DNA of 64,000 nucleotides, from positions 122,242 to 186,241 of the forward strand of contig MCFL01000047.1 in NCBI GenBank assembly GCA_002102555.1, given 5' to 3'. Below the pieces are notes generated by a model. It did no database searches and had not been told where the DNA came from. It saw only the letters and a program-made list of their open reading frames with translations. Positions 1-9,614 of the stretch are shown here, in pieces. Positions within the stretch are counted from its first letter, which is position 1. The number at the start of each line of letters is the position of its first letter. A program made the position numbers and the translations under genes. The stretch comes from Catenaria anguillulae PL171. Taxonomy: Eukaryota > Blastocladiomycota > Blastocladiomycetes > Blastocladiales > Catenariaceae.

Positions 1-960
1 CGAGCGAATGAGCATTCTTCCTGATGAACGGTCTGCGGGAGCAGACTGACACATGTGGTAAATACCTGCGTCACCATCGATGCGATTTGCAATTAAGCAT
101 TGTTCAAGTGTGGCGGTCGGCAGCGGCAAGAACCACAGTTGCCCGAGGGGAAAAATACACCGACGATCTGCGAGATATCGTGTCAATAGGTATGTGTGTA
201 GCGGCAAGAAGCAACGGCCGATCCGGAGTCCTGACGTGTATGGGGAGTGGTGGGCGTCGAATGGCATTGCGTCCTCTTGAACCCTGGTTCAAATGGTTGC
301 GAGCAATGTGGCGGGTGGGAAACAAGCATAGACAGGAACGAGGGACCCAGAGATGGCGAGTGAATTTGTGCGCCTTGCGTTCTCCATGATAAGTTCTAAA
401 GCCTCTTGGGCGTCTCGAAGATTGACGCCTGTCCCCGCTCATGGACACACCACCGTCGAGGTACCGGTCCTGCCGGTGGCATCCAGTACGACGGTCAGCC
501 TGAGGTCCAAGGCACCGACGTCGAGCAATGAGTGCGCGCAGGTGCATGCAATGGTGTGGCGTGCGTGCCGCGACCAGATTGCATCAATCGGTGTTGAATC
601 CGATCGGCACATGACGAGATGGCAACCTGAAACGCAATCACAGGCTGGGGAGATTGAGCCTTGTTTGCGGCACGAACACAACTGGTCGCCGTGCATTGCG
701 GCAAACCCATGCATTGCGGCACGGTGCTTGTTCGAGAACCAATCGAGTCGCTTGCCGCAATGCACTGTGCCAGCTAGGACTTTGAGCTCAACTTGCACAA
801 GACTTGCTTATAAGCCCGATACCGTCGCTCGGAGCCTTGGCCCAAATGGACATGCCATGCCCAGTGACATTCTTAATTCGCTCACGCCCTCCTATACCGC
901 ATTCCGCACCGTACCGCTGTCTCACTGATCGATCATCCGTCCAACCAACCATCCGCCACA
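1..960. other. Non-coding stretch upstream of the zinc-finger gene
   Basis: No gene could be supported here. Open frames on both strands are short, overlap one another and carry no recognisable motif. The only clear structure is a 14-bp inverted repeat at 691-765, listed separately. The last 100 bases are pyrimidine- and CA-rich, as expected of a promoter and 5' leader for the gene starting at 961. Confidence 0.5.
691..765. repeat. 14-bp perfect inverted repeat with an extra direct copy of the arm
   Basis: The arm GTGCATTGCGGCAA at 691-704 is matched by its exact reverse complement at 752-765. A second direct copy of its core, TGCATTGCGGCA, lies at 710-721. The arms are 47 bp apart, so this could fold into a hairpin or be paired protein-binding sites. 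No function can be assigned. Confidence 0.7.
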
Positions 961-2574
961 ATGCTTGCAGCTTCCAACCTGATCCAAATGCAACATCCTC
1001 AATCACAATCGCCGCCGCCAACGGCACCAGCGCATGCTGCCGTCATCGCAACAGCTGCACCTATCACGTCAACTCGTGTTGCCCGCGCTATTGCCGAGCT
1101 CAACACAAAATACCCTACCCATCGGTTCTCTGCCAAGCCCGACGGTGGCCTCGTCATTGATGAGATTGCTACCGGTGAGCGTGCCACGAGCTGTCCTGAT
1201 CCCGAATGCGCTCGAGTCTTGTACGTGATCTGGTTGAGTTGTTCGCACTTGAAAACGCGCGTCACTCACACTTGACTCTATCATCCTCACAGTGCCTACA
1301 AGCGCAGCAACTGTGTCTCGCGCCACGTCCAAACCGAACATGCTCCCGACACGCTCCCCTTTGTATGCTGCTCGCCTTGCACCTCGCGCACCAACCGCCG
1401 CGACCACTTTGTCGCACATCTCGCTCGCAAAAAGGCCCAATGCGCGGCCGCAATTCTCGCCCGGTGGAACGAGAGCGACATTGACTTGATGATGAAGCTC
1501 GTGTACCCAAACGCCGCCAGGCAAGGGTACGGCGCGTGGCGCCAGGCGCTCGTGCACGACACCAACCCGGAGCACTTGGAAGCGCAATTGCGCAAGCTGG
1601 GCATGTCGATTAACGATGTTTTGGGCCAGGCGGAGACTCCCTCTGTGACTCCGAGTGCAACTCCCATCATCGGCACTTCGGCCGCGGCCGCGTCCGGCAT
1701 GTTGCCACCCATGCCCGTGTCACCGTTGACGCACGCTGTGCCCGTGTCGATGCCGTCCACGTCCATGTCCGCTCCGTTCGCCCCGGCACCTGGAAGTAAC
1801 AACAACAACTTTCTTGTCCCCGATTGGGCCACGCTGACGCCGCCTCCGCCGCCGCCCGCTGTGTTCATGTCCGACATGCCCATGCACTCGTCGTCGTACC
1901 AGCCGCAATTCTCACACCCCCAGGCCCAGTTCCCGGCGCTCGCATCAACCGCCTGGGAATCATGGCCGCCCGCGCCTGCTCCGGCCCCTACCCAGCACGC
2001 ATTCCACCACCAACCCATGCTCGCACCCCATGCAGCGCCTCTTTCTTCGCCCATGATCCCGACCGCGCCTGCCGCTGGATCCATGACGCCCGACCCGCAG
2101 CTCCCCGCATTCGCCCGCTTCGACTTTGACCCGTCGCCATTCCTTAGTGCCCAAGGCACCGGCATCGGCGCGCTCCCAAGTCCCGCCACAAGTCCCATGA
2201 CGCTTGCGTCGTCGGCAGCCATGCCCATGGGTGCACCCACGCCCACGCCGACGCCCATGGCAACAAGCGTGGCTGTCAACGTCAACGGGCTCATGTCGCC
2301 CACGGTCCCTGTGGCGCCAACGTCAAGGAAGCGGTCGCGGTCCGCAGCGCAGGTGGACGAGTCGGTGAGCGATTACGATGCGCTCTTGTTTGGATATGCG
2401 CCTGCGTCGTCGCATCGCGCCGCCTCGCATTTGCAGTCGGGAAACGGGGATAGCACCGAAAGGCAGCACAAGCGATTTCGTGTGAGCGGCAGCACCAGCA
2501 ACGACGCAGGGTGGTTGCAGTTGCCGTCGCCCGTGCTAGCGCCCGTGGCTTTGGTGCAGGGCGAGTCGTACTAA
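961..2574 (+). CDS. C2H2 zinc-finger protein with Pro/Ala/Met-rich tail
   Basis: A two-exon gene: exon 1 is 961-1220, the intron is 1221-1292 (GTACGT...CACAG) and exon 2 is 1293-2574, giving about 513 residues. The spliced frame creates a C2H2 finger across the junction: CPDPECARVF, then CVSRHVQTEH, which fits C-x4-C-x12-H-x4-H. A second weaker Cys/His cluster (CCSPC...RRDHFVAH) follows within 40 residues. The rest of the protein is low-complexity Pro, Ala, Met and Ser with short Asn runs, and contains a basic RKRSR patch near residue 440. This build suggests a nuclear DNA- or RNA-binding regulator. The exact target family is not recognisable. Confidence 0.75.
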
Positions 2575-3394
2575 TTGTCGAGTTGGAGCGTGAGTGATTA
2601 ATCGATTCCCATGATTTTTTGACTCTTGTATTAATACATGTACACACTCTTGGTCTCTTTGTTGGTTACCCCACTTTTTTTGCATGAATATCATACATCT
2701 TTGCAGTTTGACAATCTTGTTTCTTGGTCCAGTCTGAGTTTGAGCGAGAAACGACCATGCAATGGGCTTCGAACGACCAATATTTCCACTCCTTCACAGT
2801 TTTGGACATTGGAACTTGTCAGTCTTGTTGAGTGTCCAGAGAGAACGGAACCGCTCGCCAGTCCGCGCACATGACCAGTACGTTCAAAAAACGACGGGAA
2901 AGCCGTATAGAAACTGTGTGTGACATCAATATCGTCCGCTCGCCGCAAAGCTGACACAATTTGGCCAGAGCATCATACGATCGGGCTGCACGTTGGTGCC
3001 AGAAGGGAGCCATGAAACGGCACGCGTCTGGCGGATCAGCACAGGTGCAAACAGCCCGCCGATCCAAATTGCGATGTGTTCCCAACCTCGCAACCACCCG
3101 CCGGCGCGGCCTGGGGCGGTTGGGGCGTGCCAACTTGTTTGCGTTTCGGGTGGTCCTTGGCTCCCAATTGCAAATCACCAACCCCAGCATGAGCATGACG
3201 CTTGCAGACCAGCCGATCCAAAAGGTTTCCCGTCACCGGCGCCATGGCCTGCCCCGCTCTCTTTGAAGGCGACTCGTCCATGAATGCCCCCCCGTCCGTG
3301 TCCATCTTCATAAAGGCCGCGACGACTTGCTCTCGATTCTCAGCTTGAGACTTGATCCGCCGCCTCTTGCGTCACCGAGTCGATTTCGCCCAGC
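2575..3394. other. Intergenic region between zinc-finger and desaturase genes
   Basis: About 820 bp with no supportable gene. It should hold the 3' end of the zinc-finger gene and the promoter and 5' leader of the desaturase. Open frames here are short and mutually overlapping. Confidence 0.5.
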
Positions 3395-4972
3395 ATGCCC
3401 GCCAAGCTCAACCCGGCGTCCAAGCCGTCACCCGCGTCCGCCCGGGACCTGCCGTCCACGGGCCGTCTCATTACCACTGCGGAACTCGCAACCCACAACA
3501 CGCCCGCGTCCTGCTGGCTTGCCGTCCGTGGCAAAGTCTACGACGTGACGTCTTTTCTGGACCGCCACCCGGGCGGCCGCGACCTGCTCTTGTTTGCTGC
3601 CGGCCGCGACGCGACCCAAGTGTTTGAAACCTACCATCAGTTCAAGGTCCAGGGCACACTGCCAAAGTACCTGATTGGCGACTTGGCAGACAATGAGCTG
3701 CCCGTGTTCCCCGCACCGTCGCCCTTTTTTGTGGCCGTCAAGGAGCGCGTGTACGAGCACCTGCGGACCAACGTCACGTCGGACCCAAAGTGGGCCGTGG
3801 GCATGTGGGTCAGGTATGCGGGCATTTACTCGATGGTGGTTGCGGCTTGGTACGCGCAACTGTGGGTGTGGCCGCAAGGCGGTTGGGCACAGTGGCTCGC
3901 AGCCGTGGTCCTGGGTTTCTTTTGCGCGCAGATCGGGTTGAACCCCTTGCACGATGCCAGCCATTTCGCAGTCACACACAGTCCCTGGGTGTGGAAGTTG
4001 TTGGGCGCTACGCATGATTACTTGAACGGTGCCAGTTACGTCGTGTGGATCTACCAGCACATGCTTGGACATCACCCTTGTATGCATCCGTTTTTTTTTT
4101 TCTTTGCTTTTGGTTGGGACTTAACAGATCACTCACGCATGTGCATATGTCCATTTCTTGCAGACACAAACATTCCAAACGCCGACCCGGACATTGCCAC
4201 CAACGAGCCCGACGTGCGCCGCATCAAGGCTGTCCAGCCCTGGTACAAGCACTACCTCCACCAAGAATGGTTTGTGCCAGTGCTGTACGGTGTTCTTTCC
4301 ATCAAGACGCGCATCCAGGACGTGACCATCTTGTACACGCTGAAAAAGAACGATAACATTCGCATCAACCCGTTGACGGCCTGGCACGAGGCCGTGTTTT
4401 GGTCGGGCAAGGCATTCTTTGTGTTTTACCGGCTGGTGGTTCCCGTCGTGTTTGCGGGTTTGTCTGTGGGACGGACCTTGGCCTTGTTTTTGGTGGCCGA
4501 TTTGGTGAGTAGTTATTGGCTGGCGCTGACGTTCCAGGCCAATCATGTCGGTATGTCGCATCCTCCTTAGAACAGTGTCCTCAAGTCTGCGTTGTTGACC
4601 CGCTTATTTTGTGCAAGAACAGTCGAAGAAACCAAATGGCCCGAGCCCAACGAGCGCAATGAAATGTCGATCGACTGGGCCGAAATGCAGGTGGCCACGA
4701 CCCAAGACTATGCGCACGACTCTGCCTTTTGGACCATTGCCACAGGCTCGCTCAACTACCAAGCCGTGCATCACCTGTTTCCGGAAATCTCGCAGTACTA
4801 CTACCCGATGATTGCACCCGTCATCATGAAGACGTGCCAAGAGTTTGGCGTCAAGTACCTTGTGCAGCGCACGTTTTGGGACGCGCTCGGGTCGCATTTG
4901 AAGTACTTGAAGGTGCTCGGGTTGAACACGCACGAGGAGGATTTGAAGAAGAAGGAGGCAAAGGCGCAGTAA
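3395..4972 (+). CDS. Front-end fatty acid desaturase, delta-5-like, with N-terminal cytochrome b5 domain
   Basis: Three exons are inferred: 3395-4079, 4164-4550 and 4623-4972, giving 473 residues. Splicing restores a conserved stretch around HMLGHHPYTNI and another around QANHVVEETKWP. An N-terminal cytochrome b5 domain carries the haem ligand motif HPGG (near residue 50). Three histidine boxes follow: HDASH, then HMLGHH, and the variant third box QAVHH typical of front-end desaturases. Between them lie hydrophobic membrane spans. Enzymes of this family insert a double bond between an existing one and the carboxyl end of an acyl chain in the ER membrane, using electrons from the fused b5 domain. 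The sequence most resembles delta-5 desaturases of thraustochytrid type, so arachidonate/EPA synthesis is likely; regiospecificity is inferred. The first intron length is a multiple of three, so the unspliced frame also stays open. Confidence 0.9.
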
Positions 4973-5109
4973 GGGTCAATTGTGTGTGTATATCTGTCTT
5001 GTTTTCGTTGTGGCGTTGTCATTTGGTTGCAAATTTGCTCATGAATTGAATGGAATTGCCCGATTCTGTAAGATGTGATTTGGTCTTGGCATTTATTGTT
5101 GGCTGAAAC

Positions 5110-6000
5110 TCAATCGTCGTCGTCATCGTCACTGGTATAGGCCACCAACCCATTCATCCCGCCCGCAGCGGACCCACTCGCCGGTGTCACAGGCTCGATG
5201 CGTGCCTTCTTGACTGGTGAACTCGGCTGGGGCTGCCCATTCGTACTCGCCTCATCCAGCGCAGCCGACGCGGCCCGCTTACTTGGCGCCGCGAGTACAG
5301 CATCGGCCGGCGCTGCTGCCGTCGCCGAGCTTTTGGGCACTACCAACGCGACCAAGCCCTTGGGCTGCTTTGCCTTGCGCTTGCGCTCCGAGGCCGATCC
5401 CAAAAACGATGACGACCCGAGCTTGCTGGTTTTGCTCCCGCTTGCACTAGGCGATCCGCCAACAGCCTCGTCCTCGTCCACCTTGTCGGTCGCCAGCAAC
5501 AACTCCCTGACCAGCGACTTGCCCAAGGGCGCGGCGCCCGCCATTTGTGCCCTTTCGGCCACGACCTTGACGACCGCCTCTGGATCCAGCCCAACTTTTC
5601 TGTCTTGATCCTCGTTGTCCATCCTTTGCATCTCCCTAAACCGCTCCACCTCCAACCATTCCCTGCGCCGGCGCTCTTGCTCGTCTCTGCGTTCCTGCTC
5701 AGCCACATCATTCAAGTACTCCGAGTCGTCCTCGTCCAGCATCGGCACGTGATTGCGCAGCGACAGTTTGGCCTCAAGCTCGTCCTCCTTTTGCCGGCGC
5801 TGTTCGGCAAGCCGGTCGGCCAGCGGCCGCGTATCGATCACTTGAGCGGCGGCGGCCTCGGGGTTGACCAGGTGTGTGGGCGGCTGTTTGCCTTGCGCGA
5901 GGTACGAGTCGATGAGCGCTTGGCGTTCGGCGGCCAGCGCGGATTCAGACACGAAGGATTTGGCCACGGCGGGCGTCAGCAGTTCTTTGAATGACGACAT
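5110..6000 (-). CDS. NIP30/FAM192A-domain protein (PA28-gamma-interacting protein homolog)
   Basis: A single-exon gene of 296 residues. The first ATG is at 6000; the frame is open further upstream but only from a GTG. The N-terminal half matches the NIP30 domain: SFVSESALAAERQ, then a charged helical stretch LAEQRRQKEDELEAKL, then the LDEDDSEYLNDV signature and a long Arg/Glu-rich helix. The C-terminal half is low complexity, with basic patches (ERKRKAKQPKG, VKKARIEP) that look like nuclear localisation signals, and ends in an Asp run. In animals the family binds the nuclear proteasome activator PA28-gamma; its role in fungi is not established. It converges with the desaturase gene, whose stop lies about 140 bp away. 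Confidence 0.75.
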   Translation of the reverse strand: MSSFKELLTPAVAKSFVSESALAAERQALIDSYLAQGKQPPTHLVNPEAAAAQVIDTRPLADRLAEQRRQKEDELEAKLSLRNHVPMLDEDDSEYLNDVAEQERRDEQERRRREWLEVERFREMQRMDNEDQDRKVGLDPEAVVKVVAERAQMAGAAPLGKSLVRELLLATDKVDEDEAVGGSPSASGSKTSKLGSSSFLGSASERKRKAKQPKGLVALVVPKSSATAAAPADAVLAAPSKRAASAALDEASTNGQPQPSSPVKKARIEPVTPASGSAAGGMNGLVAYTSDDDDDD

Positions 6001-6154
6001 GAGGGTAGGGCGCACAGGGGTTGGATGGGATGGGATGTGGGATTTGCTTCAAGTTTGGTGGGCTTGGGGATGATATTCATTGACGTTGATGGGTTGCGGT
6101 CCAGTGCATGTACCCGCAGCCGACAGCAGGAGTTCTGCCGATGCAATGGGTGTT

Positions 6155-6168
6155 GGGGGGGGGGGGGG
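6155..6168. repeat. Poly-G tract, 14 bp
   Basis: An uninterrupted run of 14 G lies in the 5' flank of the NIP30-domain gene. Such tracts are prone to slippage and to sequencing length errors. Confidence 0.9.
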
Positions 6169-6494
6169 ATTCAACTGTATCACTGACAGCCTTCAAGTCA
6201 TGTCAGCCATGTAGTAATACTTGCGCTCATTTCTGTTGAGGACCGGTTGGGCTCTTGTATTGCCACCTGTCTCGGCGCAAGTGAGCGAAACGAAAGTGGT
6301 GACATGACCCAGAGGAGCTGACGGAAGGAGGCAAGAAGGACAGACAGCAAATGGATGGTATGTTGTGTGTGTAAAAGGGAACGGAATGACAAATCGAACA
6401 GACAAACAAACAAAAACTACGGAGGGGGGTTGAGGCAAATGTACAAGCGGGATAGGGGAGCAGACAGAGCGACTGGCATGACCCTAAAGGGGTT

Positions 6495-7120
6495 TCAGGC
6501 CGTTGCTGGTGCCGTTGCCGATGAGGCGGCAGACGGAGGGGGCACGACCCGCTTGCGCTTGAAGTCGGAAATGGCGGCCTTGATGGCGTCTTCGGCGAGC
6601 ACTGCAGACAGGCAAGAAACAGGCAAGTGAGCAAACGATGCAACTAATGTTGAACCAGGCAATAACAAAGCGACGTACTGGAGCAGTGCAACTTGACGGG
6701 CGGCAAACTCAACTCCTTGGCAATGGTCGAGTTCTTGATCTGGCCAGCCTCCTCCAAGCTCAACCCACGAATCATTTCCGTGACAAGCGACGACGACGCA
6801 ATGGCCGACCCGCATCCAAACGTCTTGAACCGGGCATCGACAATCTTGCCTGCATCGTCCACCTTGATTTGCAGCTTCATCACGTCTCCGCATGCGGGAG
6901 CACCCACGAGGCCCGTGCCGACATTGGGGTCGTTCTTGGGCAGCGAACCAACATTGCGCGGGCGTTCATAGTGGTCAATGACCTTTTCGTGGTAGTGCCG
7001 GCGGACGGCAAGGTGCAGGGCGGGCAAGGCGCGCGAGGTAGCGGTGGCCGCGGCAACGGCAGCGGGGGCGGCAGACGTGCGGAGAGCGGCCGAGACGGCA
7101 GTCGATGTGAGAGTAAACAT
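6495..7120 (-). CDS. ISU1: Mitochondrial iron-sulfur cluster assembly scaffold protein
   Basis: Two exons on the minus strand, 7120-6679 and 6601-6495, give 182 residues. Splicing (GTACGT...CTGCAG) recreates the conserved KLHCSMLAEDAIKAAI. The first 40 or so residues are Ala/Arg/Ser-rich and look like a mitochondrial targeting sequence. Three cluster-binding cysteines are present (GAPACGD, FKTFGCGSA, KLHCS), as is the LPPVK motif that the mitochondrial Hsp70 recognises. The protein builds [2Fe-2S] clusters from sulfide delivered by the Nfs1 cysteine desulfurase and passes them to apoproteins. Length and motifs are complete, so the gene looks functional. Confidence 0.95.
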
Positions 7121-7702
7121 GGTGCTGATTGTGTGTGCTTGAGTGTTGGCGAGTGTTGAAATGCTGTTGCAGGCAAAGAAACAAGATGTCAGAGCGAGTG
7201 CGAATGGAGCGATGAGACGCTCTTATGAGTGCTTTTCAGCTAGCTCAGCCTGCTGACCGATGTCATCCGAAATCCGATCGCCCGATCCTAATGGAAGGGC
7301 CGTTATCTGATTGTTCATCTTGTTGTGGTAACGCACGTGACTCGGACTCTTCGCGAATGTGGCTTTGCTCTTTCGAGAATCGCGCATCGGCAATGGTGTC
7401 GCCGATGGTGAGTGACGGGGCAAAACGTTCCAGAAGCGCGCATGTTGTTTAGGCGGCAAATCAAGCGACACCCAAGTCCGAACCATGTCCAACCACTCCT
7501 CCGCTCACTGAACTAACTGCGATTTGGCCAGGCACATGACGAGGGTTACAAGCGACGACATGAGCAGATGCGATCCGAAGCAGTGTCACATCTCGCCCGC
7601 TGCTCGCTCCCACACGGGCAGCCTTTGGATCGGTGCATATTTGGTATGGACCCTTGAGCATCGTGGCATCAAATTCGAAGGCGGAGTATTTCTCAGCAAG
7701 AT
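7121..7702. other. Intergenic region upstream of ISU1 and the first tRNA-Leu
   Basis: About 580 bp with no supportable protein gene. It contains the ISU1 promoter on the minus strand and the upstream flank of the tRNA-Leu at 7703. Confidence 0.5.
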
Positions 7703-7784
7703 GGTGTGATGGCCGAGTGGTCTAAGGCGTAGGTCTCAAGTTCCTATGGAGCAATCCGCGTGGGTTCGAATCCCACTCGCACCA
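7703..7784 (+). tRNA. tRNA-Leu (CAA), copy 1
   Basis: An 82-nt class II tRNA with acceptor pairing GGTGTGA/TCGCACC, discriminator A, anticodon CAA in the loop CTCAAGT, a long variable arm and T-loop GTTCGAATC. A T run follows within 12 bases and can serve as the Pol III terminator. No intron. Three near-identical copies occur elsewhere in the window. Confidence 0.95.
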
Positions 7785-8380
7785 TTCGTTTTTGCCGCCC
7801 GATTCTGTCGGTCCGTGCACATCAAACAGATAGATTTTGGCCCCGTTTTTACCCTTCCATGCTTATACATGTCGAAGGCAAGGTGATCGAGTTGCTCGCC
7901 AGGCACGGCGAAGAAATGCCCGCAATCTCGCGTTTTTGCAACAGTCCGACAGCTGTCAAGCCGCGGGAGTGAGGGCGAGCAAGAGATAAATCTGGAGCCA
8001 ACACTCTGAACTTGTCTACCGAGTTGAGGATTCCAAGAGAACGGCGTATCATAACGGTTCGGAAGGGGCGAGCTCCTCACTGCTGCCAACGGTAACCAAA
8101 TGGCGCTCGGGGCGTGATGGTGATCGAGGGAGGCAGATCGAAGATCCGGCTGAGACAGTCTGTCCCCATCACAAAACAAAATTACAAAATCTAGTAGGGG
8201 TTCTATCACGCTATGATACGAAGCTATCAAGTTAATGCACTCCAAGCAAAGCATTCCTATTCATTCATCCATACTCGATCGACTTCTCACGTTGCACAGC
8301 GCCTTCACCCGTTGACCTGATCCTCAAAAAGAACTCTCTGATCACCACTCGCTCTGAACGAACCGAACCCATCATCAATC
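7785..8380. other. Intergenic region between tRNA-Leu and the SPC24-like gene
   Basis: About 600 bp in which only short overlapping open frames are seen. The last 100 bases are pyrimidine- and CA-rich and precede the ATG at 8381, consistent with a promoter and leader. Confidence 0.5.
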
Positions 8381-9263
8381 ATGTCCATCCCACAACCACG
8401 CCCCCACCACACTCAACACTCGCAGTCCACGACGGGCGCAGGCCCGCGCCCACCCGCTCCGCCACTTGACCTTCCCGCCCACCCTGCCAACGCCACGCAA
8501 CTGTCAGACTACTCATCGCTGCCGCCGACGTGTGCGCCGCGCACCAAGCACACATCAAGGCCAATGCCGACTACTACCCGACCCGTCTCCAGCACCTTGC
8601 CCACAACCGGTTTACAAACCTGCAATCTACCCTGGCGCACTTGCAATCCAAGCATGCCAAGCGTGTCAAGGCGCTTGAAACAGCTGTCGCCGAGTGGAGG
8701 AGTCCTTCGCCTGGATCCAAAACCAGAGTTACCCGAGCAGTTTGCCAGAGATGAGATGCGGATGAGGAACGAGGCGAGCGATGCACGGCTCGAGGCCGTC
8801 AGATTGAAGGAGGAGGTGGATGAGTTGAAAGAGAGAGAGGCGTGGTTGGAGGCCGAGGTGGCGAGATTAGAGACCGACTTGAGCGTACCTGAGCCAGTAT
8901 CGTTGGATGCGTATGTCTCGTGTTCATTCCTCTCTTCTTGCTTGTTTGCCAAGGCTCACTGGCTCTCGTCCACTTGATCCATGCATTCCAGGCTCATCTT
9001 GACCATGTACCGCGGGCTCGACTTGTTTTTTGACCCGCAACCAGTCCCCCACCAACAACCTCAAACCGCCGCATGTCCATGTCAAGTCGGTGTCGAATTT
9101 GGACCAGGCCCTCGCTCAAGATCTGCCACCGCTTCCTGAGCCCATCATTCCTGAGGAGGTGTTTGTGATTTCGACTGCGACTCAAGACGGCCTGAACTTG
9201 GGTTTGGATGACAGCTGGGAGCCCAAAATGTTGACGGATGCATTGTGGGATCAATTGGAGTAA
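8381..9263 (+). CDS. SPC24: SPC24-like kinetochore subunit (frames disrupted)
   Basis: A coiled-coil segment (ARLEAVRLKEEVDELKERE) is followed by a short hinge with PEPVSLDA, then after an intron (8911-8991) LILTMYRGLDLFF, and the gene ends in LNLGLDDSWEPKMLTDALWD. The order helical coil, TxxxPxxx hinge, LYxx helix and terminal L-W helix matches Spc24, which with Spc25 anchors the Ndc80 complex to the inner kinetochore. An upstream helical piece around 8505-8695 (RLQHLAHNRFTNLQSTLAHL) lies in another frame. At least three frame changes separate the pieces and not all are explained by introns, so either introns are missed or the copy is damaged or mis-assembled. Start at 8381 is the first ATG. 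Identification rests on weak but colinear similarity. Confidence 0.5.
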
Positions 9264-9614
9264 ATGCTTGCATGTTCATTGTTTTTATATTCAACCCACA
9301 ACAATACACACTCATTTTTGTCGTCAATCGCAGAAGAGGATGACGACGACGTCAAGCTGAGGTCAGTGCGAACGCAAAAACCAGAAACAGTGACGCGTCC
9401 ATGACATCCGGCATAAATCCCACACCAACATAAATATCGGTTGGTCTAGCAAAGGATGGCTCACTGCCCAACTCTGCGACCCTGAAGATCTTGCTAGACG
9501 GACGGCAATCAGCTCCCTCACTCAATTTCTCTCATCGTTTGATTCGTGACAGAGATCCCTCCCACTTTCGAACTTGACATCCGAATTTGCGACACCCCCA
9601 TCTCCGAAAAAGCC

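Noticed and set aside
1-960. Open frames of up to 190 codons on both strands
   Set aside because: They overlap one another, have no motif and no supporting splice or start context.
1296-2303. 335-codon open frame antisense to the zinc-finger gene
   Set aside because: Low-complexity Gly/Ala/Met-rich translation produced by the Pro/Ala-rich sense strand.
6001-6015. Upstream extension of the NIP30-domain gene to 6015
   Set aside because: It starts from GTG, not ATG; the ATG at 6000 gives the conserved N-terminus.
9546-9614. Upstream extension of ankyrin-like gene A to 9546
   Set aside because: The frame is open from a GTG only; 9615 is the first ATG.
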